Shown here: positions 34,143 to 43,024 of the stretch, in pieces | How the letters are laid out: each line of letters begins with the position of its first letter | How positions within the stretch are numbered: the first letter of the stretch is position 1 | NCBI RefSeq assembly: GCF_965214215.1 | Contig: NZ_CBDCBD010000003.1 | Location: 2,914,001 to 2,978,000 of the forward strand | Source of the DNA: Poriferisodalis sp965214215 | GTDB taxonomy: Bacteria; Actinomycetota; Acidimicrobiia; Acidimicrobiales; Poriferisodalaceae | Reading direction: 5' to 3' | Length of the DNA stretch: 64,000 bases | Position numbers and translations under genes: made by a program | The notes under the pieces: generated by a model | The model's input: only the letters and a program-made list of their open reading frames with translations | What the model was told of the DNA's origin: nothing | Databases searched by the model: none

Positions 34143-36406
34143 CCGGCGGCGGTGCCGGCGTGCAGTGAGCGCCAGACCTTCTCGGGCGTCAATGGGAGAT
34201 CGAGGTGCTCGACGCCGTAGGGCTCGAGAGCATCCAGCACGGCGCTGTGGAGCGCAGGGGTCGCGACGACGGTCCCCGACTCGCCGATGCCCTTGACGCC
34301 GAGCGGGTTGAGCGGCGACGGCGTCACGGTCTCCTCGCATTCGAAGAACGGCATCTCAGCAGCCGAGGGCAACAGGTAGTCGGCCAAGCCGACCGTCATG
34401 GGAATGCCCTCGTCGTTGTAGAACATCTCCTCGTACAGCGCCGCGCCGACCGCCAGCGCCAGGCCGCCGTGCACCTGCCCGTGGGCCAGGACGGGCTGCA
34501 AGATGACGCCGGCGTCGTCGACGCTCACCAGCCGGCGCACCTGAACCTCGCCCGTGGCAGTGTCAACCTCCACAGCGGCCACGCACGCACCGAAGGAGAA
34601 TGAGCCAGCGCCGCCTTGGGATCTGAAATGGTGGTCCACGCTGAGCTCGCCCAAGTCGGCCCAGCCGAGCGATCGGGCGGGAGTGCCCACCACGTGGAAC
34701 AGCCCGCGACCGCTGTCCAACGTGACATCGTCGGGATCGGCCTCGAGCAGCTCAGCAGCACGCTCCCGGGCAGCGGCCACCAAATCGAGAGCTGCCCCAT
34801 GTGCAGCGGCACCGCCGAGCTGCGCCGAGCGCGATCCGATGGTTCCCCCTCCGATGGGCGAACGATCCGTGTCGTCGTGGGAGATGGTGATGCGCTCGAC
34901 GTCGATACCGAGCTGGGCGGCGACCACCGGAGCGAACGTTGTCTCGTGGCCCTGGCCGTGAGGCGATGTGCCGACCACGACGTCGACGGTGCCGTCGGCT
35001 GCGAGCTGAGCCGTGGCACGCTCCCCCTCGCCGCCACCGGTGACTTCGGTGGTGCAGCTCACGCCGATGCCAAGTAGCACGTTGCTGTCGCCGGCTGCAC
35101 GCCGTTCGGCTTGCTCGGAGCGCAAGCCTTGGTAGTCGGCGATCGCGGCGGCCTCTCGAAGCGCTTCGGGGTAGTTCCCGCTGTCGTAGGTGGCACCGAC
35201 GGCGGTGCGGTACGGGAACCGATCTGCCTGCACAAGATTGGCGAAGCGAACCTCGAGCGGGTCGCGGCCGATGGCCCGGGCGAAACGGTCGACGGCCCGC
35301 TCGATCGAGCACGCCGCCTCGGGCCGACCGGCACCCCGGAACGCGACCGTCGGCGTGGTGTTGGTGACCACCGAGGTGCCGCGCAGCGTTGCGTGAGCGA
35401 TGTCATAGACGCCGGTGCCGCTGTTGCGAAGGTTCGTGGTGACGTTTGTGCCCATGGCGGGGTACGCACCGCTGTCCTGGAGGGCATCGACCGAATAGGC
35501 GACGATCGTGCCGTCACGGTTGCCGCCGATGCGGATCCGGTGGCGAGAGGCTCGTCCGTGACCCATCGCCAGCGACGCTTCCGAGCGGGTCTGAGCCCAC
35601 CGGATCGGTCGCCCGAGCTCACGTGCCGCCCACGCGACAGCCACATCTTCGGGGTAGCAGCCCCAGCCACCCTTGGCGCCGAAGCCGCCGCCGACGTCGG
35701 GCGATATGGCCCGCACCGTGCCCGGTTCGAGACCGAGCAGCGTCTCGATGACGTGCTTGGCGCCGGCGGGACGCTGCGAGCACACCCACGCCGTGCAGCG
35801 CCCATCGTCGCCCCAACTCGATGCGCCGGCGAGTGGTTCGATCGGGTGCGGACCGAGTCGTGGGTGTGTCAGGTCGAACTCGACAGTGACGTCGCAACCG
35901 TCCCACACGTCATCGGGGACGAGGTCAAGTTCCCAAGCCAGGGCCACGTTCGTCCCGGCATGTTCATGCAGCAGGGTCTCGCCGTCGAGGCTGGCATCGA
36001 GGTCGACAACTGGGGGCAGCGGTTCGTAATCGACGATTACACCTTCCGCGGCGTCGACCGCAGCGGCCCGAGTCTCGGCGACCACCAAGGCGATCGGCTC
36101 GCCGACGAAACGGACCATGTCGTAGGCCATGAGCGGCCGCCACAGGTCCCGATTCATCGACGGCAGCCGCGGTGGGAACGGCCAGCCGTCCACCTCCCGT
36201 CCGAGGAACACGGCGATCACCCCGTCAGCCTCCCGGGCCGCTGTTACGTCAACGGAGGCGAGGCGGGCATGGGCTTCCGCCGAACGCACGAACACGGCTT
36301 GCGCGGCTCCCTCCAGCTCGGGCACGTCGAGCCCGTCGATATAAGTGCTCTCGCCGCGCAGTAGCGGCTCGTCTTCGCGCCGCCCGTTGAATTCTGAATC
36401 AGCCAC
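34139..36406 (-). CDS. Xanthine dehydrogenase-family molybdopterin-binding subunit (CoxL-like)
   Basis: A 755-residue large subunit of a molybdenum hydroxylase. Domain order is normal: substrate-entry domain (RGESTYIDGLDVP), first Mo domain (SPDVGGGFGAKGG), active-site loop VAFRGAGRPEA, HGQGHETTFAP, IGGGTIGSRS, and the catalytic Glu in GVKGIGESGTV. The loop is the RGAGR type, not the Cys-containing loop of true CO dehydrogenase, so CO oxidation is unlikely. The FAD (CoxM) and 2Fe-2S (CoxS) partner subunits are not encoded on either side or anywhere in the window. GTG 36406 is chosen as the start of homology, with a weak ribosome site. Substrate is unknown. Confidence 0.88.
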   Translation of the reverse strand: MADSEFNGRREDEPLLRGESTYIDGLDVPELEGAAQAVFVRSAEAHARLASVDVTAAREADGVIAVFLGREVDGWPFPPRLPSMNRDLWRPLMAYDMVRFVGEPIALVVAETRAAAVDAAEGVIVDYEPLPPVVDLDASLDGETLLHEHAGTNVALAWELDLVPDDVWDGCDVTVEFDLTHPRLGPHPIEPLAGASSWGDDGRCTAWVCSQRPAGAKHVIETLLGLEPGTVRAISPDVGGGFGAKGGWGCYPEDVAVAWAARELGRPIRWAQTRSEASLAMGHGRASRHRIRIGGNRDGTIVAYSVDALQDSGAYPAMGTNVTTNLRNSGTGVYDIAHATLRGTSVVTNTTPTVAFRGAGRPEAACSIERAVDRFARAIGRDPLEVRFANLVQADRFPYRTAVGATYDSGNYPEALREAAAIADYQGLRSEQAERRAAGDSNVLLGIGVSCTTEVTGGGEGERATAQLAADGTVDVVVGTSPHGQGHETTFAPVVAAQLGIDVERITISHDDTDRSPIGGGTIGSRSAQLGGAAAHGAALDLVAAARERAAELLEADPDDVTLDSGRGLFHVVGTPARSLGWADLGELSVDHHFRSQGGAGSFSFGACVAAVEVDTATGEVQVRRLVSVDDAGVILQPVLAHGQVHGGLALAVGAALYEEMFYNDEGIPMTVGLADYLLPSAAEMPFFECEETVTPSPLNPLGVKGIGESGTVVATPALHSAVLDALEPYGVEHLDLPLTPEKVWRSLHAGTAAG

Positions 36407-36529
36407 GGCTGCAACGTAGCCCCCCACGAGCCTGCGGCCCGCGTGCCGCTGGAACGGTTTGGAGCTGGACTTCGCCCAACTGCAGTCCGTCAGCGGGTCG
36501 CCATACGCCAATCCCCCCCGGGAACACCG

Positions 36530-36542
36530 CACGCCCGGCGTG
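36530..36542. promoter_or_regulatory. 13-bp palindrome before the selenoprotein gene
   Basis: CACGCC-C-GGCGTG lies 22 bases before ATG 36565 in the 158-base gap shared with the divergent CoxL-like gene. It is a candidate operator or short hairpin, GC-rich and therefore weak evidence. Confidence 0.25.
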
Positions 36543-36564
36543 TCATGATCACCGCTGGAGTTGG

Positions 36565-37755
36565 ATGCCTCACGACCGACGATCGGAGCGGACGATGGAG
36601 ATCACACTTGACACCCGGGGCGGCCCGTCGAATGGTCCGTACTTCGAGGATGCAGAGGGCTTCAATATGCCCGAGCCGCCCGGCAACGGAAGTCGGCGAA
36701 TCCCGTTGGGCGACTTTCCGACCGGACCCGAGGTGGGATCCCCCCTGCCGGACATCGTCGCTATCGATCAGTCCGGCCGCACCGTGGACGTGCACGCCGA
36801 CCGTGCGGGCCAGCCAGCTGTGGTGGTGTTCTATCGCTCGGCAGTGTGGTGACCGCCGTGCCGAACCCAGCTGGTCGAGCTGGAACGAGGCATGGATGCC
36901 TACCGGGCAGCGGGTGTCCGTCTGTATGCGCTGAGCTATGACGAGCCCGACGCGCTGGCCGACTACGCGAAAGCTCACGACACCACGTTCACCATGCTGT
37001 CGGACCCCGACAGCGAGGTCATCGAGTCGTTCGGGATTCTCAACACGCTGATCCCGCCCGATGACCACCCGTGGTATGGCCTCCCATTCCCCGGGTCGTA
37101 TGTCGTCGACGCCGATGGGATCATCGTGGCGAAGTTCTTCGAGCACAACTTCGCCGTGCGCTCGGGTCCCGAGCAGATGCTCGCCGCAGCCCTCGGCCAT
37201 GAATTCGAGGCCGCAGTTGCGGGCGACCCGCAGCCGGTCAATCGAGTCACCGCGGAGGTGACCGTCGACGGTGATCGGCTGCCGATGGGAGTCACTCGCC
37301 ACATCGTCGCGACATTCCGGGTTCCCGAGGGCCAGCACCTCTACGGCGAACCTGTACCCGAGGGCCTGGTGGCAGCAGCAATCGACCTCGACGACAGCGA
37401 CGGGATCCTGTCCTACGAGATGCTGGCACCGCCTACTGCGCCCCTAACTCTCGCCGGGTCGGGCGAGACGCTGCAGACCTACGAAGGGGACGTGGTGCTG
37501 CGGCTTCCGATTGCGCAGAACGCCCGACACATGCAAAAGGACGACAACGGTCGTTACGTCACGATCAACGGCCGGATTCGCTGGCAGGCCTGTGACGACA
37601 ACGAGTGCTTCTTGCCTGAGTCAATGCCGTTCAGCTTCCGCGTGGAGGCGGGCTTCCCGGTTCTGGGCGACATGGGACCCGGTGTTGGCAGGGTGCCGGC
37701 CATGAACGGCGCACAGCACTTCCAGCGCCTGATCGACCGCCGTCAAGGCGCCTGA
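36565..37755 (+). CDS. Predicted selenoprotein: redoxin (AhpC/TSA-thioredoxin-like) with UxxC motif and DsbD-alpha-like C-terminal domain
   Basis: The frame runs 396 codons with one in-frame TGA (36850-36852, residue 96). Around it the protein reads VVVFYRSAVW-U-PPCRTQLVELERG, the redox-site region of AhpC/TSA-type redoxins in which position 96 is normally Cys; Cys99 completes UxxC. Downstream the frame continues through the rest of the redoxin fold (YALSYDEPDALADYAKAH, LSDPDSEVIESFGI, PGSYVVDADGIIVAKFFEHN) and then a second domain from about residue 230 ending in WQACDDNECFLPESMPF, resembling the DsbD N-terminal (alpha) domain. A hairpin with a G-rich loop lies 20 bases after the TGA. The start is ATG 36565 with GGAG five bases upstream; ATG 36595 with GGAGCGG is an alternative. 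No signal peptide is evident. Expected role: thiol- or peroxide-linked redox chemistry. Sec machinery genes are not in the window. Confidence 0.88.
36867..36883 (+). promoter_or_regulatory. Candidate bacterial SECIS hairpin
   Basis: Immediately within the coding sequence after the TGA, CCAGCT and AGCTGG form a six-base-pair stem around the loop GGTCG. The loop begins 20 bases after the TGA and starts with G; the E. coli fdhF SECIS also has a GGTC-containing apical loop. Distance, stem length and loop base fit published bacterial SECIS models, in which SelB binds such a hairpin to direct selenocysteine insertion. Confidence 0.75.
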
Positions 37756-37827
37756 TCCAGCGTCGACGGGAACCGAAAGCCGAGTTCGCAGCGACCGACG
37801 ATGCCCCGCGAGCAGGGCCGCACCCCG

Positions 37828-38874
37828 TCAGGCGCTGGCGAGCGAGACCACCTCGAACATCGACTCGTAGCCCGCTAGCCCAGGCGCATCAGTGCGCTGA
37901 GGCACCCGGAACAGGATGATCTCCGAAGTCAGACCGCTGTAGTCGGCGATTCGAGCCGCGCATTGGGCCGGGGTACCGGTGATGCTCATGGAGTCGACGA
38001 CCTCGTCGGGCACCAGATCCATGGCCTCGCGTAGCTGCCCTTGGGGCATCAGTCGGGTCGCGGCGTCTGCGAACTCGTCGAAGCCGAGCTGGCGAAGCTG
38101 CGAGTCGTAGTACGGGTGCGGCACGGGGTGGAACAGCCCGCAGATGGTGGCCCGGGTGGCGTTGCGGGCCAGTTCTTCGTCCGGATTGACGCTGAGGAAC
38201 GATCCCATCAGGAATCCGACGTCGTCGGGGTCGCGGCCAGCCTCAGTGGCGGCCTGGCGCGCTGTCGGCCCGACGATGTCGCGCATGAATTCGACCGAGG
38301 ACATCACCCCGACGCCGACCCCATCGGCGACCTCGCCTGCCAAGTGGACCATCTTGGGTCCCGAGGCTGACAGGTACACCGGGATCGACGGCCTCGTCGG
38401 CTCCCAGGTGGCCCGCCAGCGGATGCGGTGGTGATCGCCCTCGTAACGCACCGGCTCCCCCGCCCGTCCGGCGACCGCGCTGCGCACGATCTCGATGTAG
38501 TCGCGCAGCTTGCCGAGCGGGCGGAACTCGTCGATGCCCATGTACCACTCGTTGAAATGGCGGTTGCCGGTGCCGAGGCCGAGTGTGAACCGTCCCCCGC
38601 TCATCTCGTCGAGATCGCGAGCCGCTATCGCCGTCAGCCACGGTTCGCGGGCATAGGCGTTGGCGATGTAGGTGCCGACCGTCACCCGCTCGGTCGCAGC
38701 GATCACGGCGGCTGCCGACACAAAGGCACTGCGACCGGCCTCGACGGTGTACATCGAGTCCATGCCGGCGGCCTCACCCTCTCGGGCCAGCTCGACGAAG
38801 TCGGCCATCGAGTCCTCGAAGCCGAGCAGCAGGCCAAGCCCAGGTTTCTCGGGTGAAGCACTCATCGCGTTCAT
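37828..38874 (-). CDS. LLM class oxidoreductase, F420-dependent type
   Basis: A 348-residue LLM TIM-barrel protein. Seen: AREGEAAGMDSMYTVEAGRSA, GTYIANAYAREPWLTAIAARDLDEMSGGRFTLGLGTGN, and IPVYLSASGPKMVHLAGEVADG, patterns of F420-dependent reductases/dehydrogenases in actinomycetes. Start ATG 38874 (MNAMSASPEKP) is reasonable; ATG 38865 is an alternative. It is convergent with the selenoprotein gene across 72 bases, and is followed upstream by a 147-base gap to katG that holds no gene I can support. Substrate is unknown. Confidence 0.88.
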   Translation of the reverse strand: MNAMSASPEKPGLGLLLGFEDSMADFVELAREGEAAGMDSMYTVEAGRSAFVSAAAVIAATERVTVGTYIANAYAREPWLTAIAARDLDEMSGGRFTLGLGTGNRHFNEWYMGIDEFRPLGKLRDYIEIVRSAVAGRAGEPVRYEGDHHRIRWRATWEPTRPSIPVYLSASGPKMVHLAGEVADGVGVGVMSSVEFMRDIVGPTARQAATEAGRDPDDVGFLMGSFLSVNPDEELARNATRATICGLFHPVPHPYYDSQLRQLGFDEFADAATRLMPQGQLREAMDLVPDEVVDSMSITGTPAQCAARIADYSGLTSEIILFRVPQRTDAPGLAGYESMFEVVSLASA

Positions 38875-39021
38875 GTATCCCCCGTTTCGTATAGGGACGA
38901 CATCGTCTCAGATCTCCGCGAACGTCGTGGCGGCCCCCGGCAGCAGCGGCTGACTGTCGAAGCTCTCCATTCGTCCGAGCCGCCTCGCGAATGTCGCCGA
39001 CATGACGCGAGCCGCGGGTTC

Positions 39022-41238
39022 TCAGGTCAGATCGAACCGGTCGAGGTCCATCACCTTGTGCCAAGCCGCCACGAAGTCGGCCACGAACTTGGCCTCGGCG
39101 TCGTCGCATCCGTACACCTCGGCGATGGCTCGCAGCTGCGAGTTGGAGCCGAACACCAGATCGACCGCACTGGCTGTCCACTTGAGCTCACCAGAGTTGC
39201 GGTCGCGGCCTTCGTAGACGTGGTCGGTGTCGGACACCTGCCATTCGGTGCCCATGTCCAGCAAGTTCACGAAGAAGTCGTTGGTCAGCGAGCCGGCACG
39301 GTCGGTGAGAACGCCCAGAGACGAGCCCCCGGTGTTGGCGCCGAGCACCCGCAGGCCGCCGACCAGCACCGTCATCTCCGGCGCCGTCAGCGACAGCAGG
39401 CTCGCACGGTCCACCAGCATCACCTCGGGACGGCGCTTGTCACCGCCTCGCCAGTAGTTGCGGAACCCGTCAGCCGTTGGCTCGAGCACGGCGAAGGACT
39501 CGGTGTCGGTCTGATCTGCCGAGGCATCGGTGCGGCCCGGCGAGAACGGCACCACGACGTCGCGGCCGGCATTGCGGGCCGCCTGCTCGATGCCGGCGCA
39601 CCCGCCCAGCACGATCAGGTCCGCCAGCGACACTCGCTTCGAACCGTTCTGGGCGCTGTTGAACGCCGCCTGAATTCCGGCCAGTGCCGTGAGCACGCCC
39701 GCCAGCTCGGCTGGATCGTTGGCTTCCCAGCCGTTCTGAGGTGCGAGCCGGATTCGGGCACCGTTGGCCCCGCCTCGCATGTCGCTGTCACGGAACGTCG
39801 ACGCCGATGCCCACGCGGCCTTGACCAGCTCGGCAACCGACAGGCCCGATTCGAGAATCGTGGCTTTCAGCGCTGCGACATCGACGTCGTCGACCAGCTC
39901 GTGGTCGACAGCGGGAACAGGGTCCTGCCAGATCAGAACCTCGTCAGGCACCTCCGGTCCGAGGTAGCGCGAGGCCGGACCCATGTCGCGGTGAGTGAGT
40001 TTGTACCAGGCCCGCGCAAAGGCGTCAGCGAACTCGTCGGGGTTCTCAAGGAAGCGCCGCGAGATCGGCTCGTAGATGGGGTCCATCCGCAGCGACAAGT
40101 CGGTCGTGAGCATGACCGGCGCGTGCCGTTTCGACGGATCGTGCGCGTCGGGCACGGTGTCGGCCGCAGCTGGATCGGTGGGCTCCCACTGATGTGCACC
40201 CGCCGGGCTCTGGGACAGCTCCCACTCATAGCCGAACAGCACCTCGAAGAACGTGTTGTCCCACGTCACCGGCGTGGGCGTCCAGATGCCTTCGAGGCCG
40301 CTGGTGATCGAGTCGCCTGCCTTGCCGCTGCCGAACGTGCTCGTCCAGCCGAGGCCCTGTTCTTCCAGGGCGGCGCCTTCAGGCTCGGGGCCGACGTGCG
40401 CGTCGCCGTCAGCGGCGCCGTGTGTCTTGCCGAACGTGTGACCCCCGGCGATGAGGGCCACCGTCTCCTCGTCGTCCATTGCCATTCGAGCGAAGGTTTC
40501 GCGGATGTCCCTCGCCGCTGCGAGCGGGTCGGGCGTGCCGTTCGGCCCTTCAGGGTTCACATAGATGAGACCCATCTGCACGGCGCCGAGCGGGTCGGCC
40601 AGATCACGATCCCCGCTGTAGCGCTCGTCGTCAAGCCAGACGGTTTCGGGGCCCCAGTAGATGTCCTCCTCGGGCTCCCACACGTCTTCCCGGCCGCCGC
40701 CGAAGCCGAAGGTCTCAAAGCCCATCGATTCCAGCGCCACATTGCCGGCCAGGATCATCAGGTCGGCCCAGGAGATCTTGCGGCCGTACTTCTGCTTGAC
40801 CGGCCACAGGAGCCGGCGAGCCTTGTCCAGGTTGGCGTTGTCGGGCCAGCTGTTGAGCGGTGCGAATCGGTGCGAGCCCGAGCCGCCGCCGCCTCGGCCG
40901 TCGTGGATGCGGTAGGTGCCAGCGCTGTGCCACGCCATGCGGATGATCAGCGGGCCGTAGTGGCCGAAGTCGGCTGGCCACCAATCCTGTGAGGTGGTCA
41001 TCACCTCGGCGAGGTCGACCTTGACGGCTGCGAGATCGAGGGTCCCGAACTCGGCGGCGTAGTCGTACTGCTCGTCGGTGGGGTCGATCAGCGGCGAGTT
41101 CTTGCCCAGCGGCCGCAGATTGAGCTGCTCGGGCCACCACTGCTGATTGGCCAGCGAGCCCATGTAGGCGGGGTCATGCAACACCGGGCATCTGCCGCCC
41201 CCCGAGGTTGCTTCGGTCGTGGCGGTGGTGTCACTCAT
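39022..41238 (-). CDS. katG: Catalase-peroxidase KatG
   Basis: The 738-residue heme enzyme removes hydrogen peroxide by catalase and peroxidase activity. The distal-heme triad is visible at Arg100-Trp103-His104 (RMAWHSAGTYR), the partner Tyr of the Met-Tyr-Trp adduct in MGLIYVNPEGPNG, and the proximal His in ALIAGGHTFGKTHGA. The C-terminal duplicated peroxidase-like half is complete (DLIVLGGCAGIEQAAR). ATG 41238 has AAGGAG seven bases upstream and overlaps the furA stop (ATGA), so furA-katG is one operon. Length matches KatG of Mycobacterium (740). Peroxide induction through FurA is expected. Confidence 0.97.
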   Translation of the reverse strand: MSDTTATTEATSGGGRCPVLHDPAYMGSLANQQWWPEQLNLRPLGKNSPLIDPTDEQYDYAAEFGTLDLAAVKVDLAEVMTTSQDWWPADFGHYGPLIIRMAWHSAGTYRIHDGRGGGGSGSHRFAPLNSWPDNANLDKARRLLWPVKQKYGRKISWADLMILAGNVALESMGFETFGFGGGREDVWEPEEDIYWGPETVWLDDERYSGDRDLADPLGAVQMGLIYVNPEGPNGTPDPLAAARDIRETFARMAMDDEETVALIAGGHTFGKTHGAADGDAHVGPEPEGAALEEQGLGWTSTFGSGKAGDSITSGLEGIWTPTPVTWDNTFFEVLFGYEWELSQSPAGAHQWEPTDPAAADTVPDAHDPSKRHAPVMLTTDLSLRMDPIYEPISRRFLENPDEFADAFARAWYKLTHRDMGPASRYLGPEVPDEVLIWQDPVPAVDHELVDDVDVAALKATILESGLSVAELVKAAWASASTFRDSDMRGGANGARIRLAPQNGWEANDPAELAGVLTALAGIQAAFNSAQNGSKRVSLADLIVLGGCAGIEQAARNAGRDVVVPFSPGRTDASADQTDTESFAVLEPTADGFRNYWRGGDKRRPEVMLVDRASLLSLTAPEMTVLVGGLRVLGANTGGSSLGVLTDRAGSLTNDFFVNLLDMGTEWQVSDTDHVYEGRDRNSGELKWTASAVDLVFGSNSQLRAIAEVYGCDDAEAKFVADFVAAWHKVMDLDRFDLT

Positions 41239-41687
41239 TGCTGCTCCTTGGCTGTTGTTTGAGCTGTTGTCGTGCAATCCGGGCAATAGCCCCAATAGAT
41301 GACTTCGGCCTCGTCGATCACGAAGCCCTTGTCGTCGGCGGCCTCGAGGCACGGCCGGTATCCCACGGCGCAGTCGACGTCGACCATCCGGGCGCACCCG
41401 CGGCACACCAAGTGGTGATGGTTGTCGTCGACCCGGTCCTCGTATCGGGCCGCCGACCGTGCCGGCTGGATCCGCCGGATCAGACCTTGTTCGGTCAACA
41501 TTCCCAAGGCATCGAATACTGCCTGTCTGGATATTGACCCGATACTGGCACGCACATCGTCGACCAGATCGTCAGCAGTGGCATGCGGTCGAGCCGCGAC
41601 GGCACCGAACACAGCCAATCGCTGTGCGGTCACCTGTATCCCACGCTCCCGTAGCATCTTTAGCATCTGCAAGGTGCCTTGGGCCAT
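41235..41687 (-). CDS. furA: Fur family regulator FurA (CatR/PerR-like)
   Basis: A 150-residue Fur-family repressor. N-terminal winged helix (RGIQVTAQRLAVFGAV, SRQAVFDALGMLTEQGLIRR), then the metal-binding part with DNHHHLVCRGCARMVDVDC and a C-terminal CPDC. This matches FurA of actinomycetes, which represses katG and is relieved by oxidants. ATG 41687 is 6 bases after a TATACT box, predicting a leaderless mRNA as reported for mycobacterial furA. It overlaps katG by four bases. The last 12 residues are a Thr/Gln/Lys-rich tail. Confidence 0.94.
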   Translation of the reverse strand: MAQGTLQMLKMLRERGIQVTAQRLAVFGAVAARPHATADDLVDDVRASIGSISRQAVFDALGMLTEQGLIRRIQPARSAARYEDRVDDNHHHLVCRGCARMVDVDCAVGYRPCLEAADDKGFVIDEAEVIYWGYCPDCTTTAQTTAKEQQ

Positions 41688-41693
41688 GCAACG

Positions 41694-41720
41694 AGTATAT
41701 CTAATTCTAGACCTGGTCTA
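41694..41720 (-). promoter_or_regulatory. furA-katG promoter with palindromic operator
   Basis: On the minus strand TATACT (41694-41699) lies six bases before the furA ATG and acts as a -10 box. The palindrome TAGACC-A-GGTCTA (41708-41720) lies directly upstream, between -10 and a weak TTAGAC -35, inside an AT-rich stretch, a position suited to FurA autorepression. Confidence 0.6.
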
Positions 41721-41843
41721 ATATCATGGCTGTCGAACCGCAGGCAACAACGGGTGGCGCGGCTTTGGGTCGGCGCATCACCGCTTCCTACGTGTGATGT
41801 CTGGGCCTTGGGGCCAGGGCGCGCGCTACTAGTTTGAGCCGGC

Positions 41844-42647
41844 ATGTCCCTGATCGACGTGCGTGGCCTGAGCATCTACTTCGAGATCCACGGGAAAGGA
41901 CCGCGGGTCGTCTGGCTGAGCGGGACGGGGGGTGACTTGCGCCAGAACCCGCTGCGCGGTCGCGGCCCGCTCGAACAGCATCACGAAGTGCTGATGTACG
42001 ACCAGCGGGGACTCGGTCAGACGAGCAAGCCAGATATCCCCTATGCGATGGAGGACTACGCGGACGATGCAGTTGCGCTGATGGATGCCTTCGGTTGGGA
42101 CTGCGCCCACTTTGTTGGTGTCAGCTTCGGCGGGATGGTGGCCCAGCATGTTGCTCTGCGGCATCCGGACCGGGTGGATCGACTCGTGCTGTGCTGCACA
42201 TCATCGGGCGGCGCAGGCGGTTCGTCATTCGATCTGCTCTCAGTCGCCGATCTTCCGGTCGCAGAACGGCTTCGCACCGTCCTGCCGATTCACGACGTTC
42301 GCAACGAACCCGACGCCAATCCGCCCAGGTATGCGCCCATGTACGACAAGCTGGTCCCGCGTATGTCGGGCCCGCCATTGAACGCGGACGACCCCGCCGC
42401 GGCGATGGGTGCGCGCCGCCAGCTCGAGGCCCGCGCACGCCACGACGTCTGGGAACGGCTCGCTGAGATCGTCGCACCCACATACGTGGTCGGCGGACTA
42501 TTCGATCGGCAAGCGCCGCCGGAAAATCTCGAGAATCTGGCCGCAGCACTGCCCGACGCACGAATGCAGCTCTTCGACGGGGGCCATATGTTCCTGCTGC
42601 AGGACCCTGCAGCGTGGACTGCGATTCTGGAGTTCCTAAATTCCTAG
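41844..42647 (+). CDS. Alpha/beta hydrolase
   Basis: A 267-residue serine hydrolase. Nucleophile elbow GVSFGG (about residue 95), RGLGQTSKP on the preceding strand, and the catalytic His in DGGHMFLLQDP. Family members include 3-oxoadipate enol-lactonase and other small esterases; the compact cap and length fit that group, but no specific function can be assigned. It is divergent from furA with a 156-base gap and convergent with the toxin gene at 42680. Confidence 0.85.
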   Translation: MSLIDVRGLSIYFEIHGKGPRVVWLSGTGGDLRQNPLRGRGPLEQHHEVLMYDQRGLGQTSKPDIPYAMEDYADDAVALMDAFGWDCAHFVGVSFGGMVAQHVALRHPDRVDRLVLCCTSSGGAGGSSFDLLSVADLPVAERLRTVLPIHDVRNEPDANPPRYAPMYDKLVPRMSGPPLNADDPAAAMGARRQLEARARHDVWERLAEIVAPTYVVGGLFDRQAPPENLENLAAALPDARMQLFDGGHMFLLQDPAAWTAILEFLNS

Positions 42648-42679
42648 GCCTCGTCGATCCGCCCAAATCCAGGTTCGCT

Positions 42680-43024
42680 CTACGTGGTGATGTCGAGGAT
42701 GAGTCCGAGGACGTCACGGATTTGGGAGAGCGCGGCCGATCCGACGTTGCCCCGCGCTTCGCGAATCCGTGCCGCGGATACTGCCCGGACGTGCTGGCAC
42801 TGCGCCGCCGAGGCAGTGTCCAGCCCATTGTGAGGATCGGGCTCGAGCTCCACCTCGGACGCGAACCCTCGTAGCGCTGACGTCAGCGGCACGACGTGTA
42901 CGACACTTGGTTCATTGTCGAGCACGCGCTGGGCAGTCACCACGACTGCCGGATGGCGGAAACCTGCTTCTCGCCCTTCAGGCAGGCCGAGATCGAGGTC
43001 GACGACGTCACCCGAGGTCAGCAT
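42680..43024 (-). CDS. MazF/PemK-type toxin
   Basis: A 114-residue endoribonuclease-type toxin. N-terminal LTSGDVVDLDLGLPEG and RHPAVVVTAQ, the conserved VVPLTSALRG, and CQHVRAVSAARI are family hallmarks. ATG 43024 is chosen; a TTG one codon upstream is possible. The gene overlaps the antitoxin by 17 bases, typical of toxin-antitoxin coupling. The predicted target is single-stranded mRNA at short motifs. Confidence 0.85.
   Translation of the reverse strand: MLTSGDVVDLDLGLPEGREAGFRHPAVVVTAQRVLDNEPSVVHVVPLTSALRGFASEVELEPDPHNGLDTASAAQCQHVRAVSAARIREARGNVGSAALSQIRDVLGLILDITT

Noticed and set aside
34139..36406. Aerobic CO dehydrogenase large subunit
   Set aside because: The active-site loop is RGAGR without the Cys of true CoxL, and coxM/coxS are absent.
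36850..36852. TGA as a sequencing error or pseudogene stop
   Set aside because: It replaces exactly the redox Cys, the rest of the frame is intact for 301 more codons, and a SECIS-like hairpin follows. Reads would still be decisive.
36490..37338. 282-codon minus-strand frame over the selenoprotein gene
   Set aside because: No motif or ribosome site; the plus strand shows continuous redoxin similarity.
39058..40992. 644-codon open frame on the plus strand opposite katG
   Set aside because: It is the antisense shadow of a clear KatG in high-G+C DNA; the translated sequence has no recognisable domain and no ribosome site.
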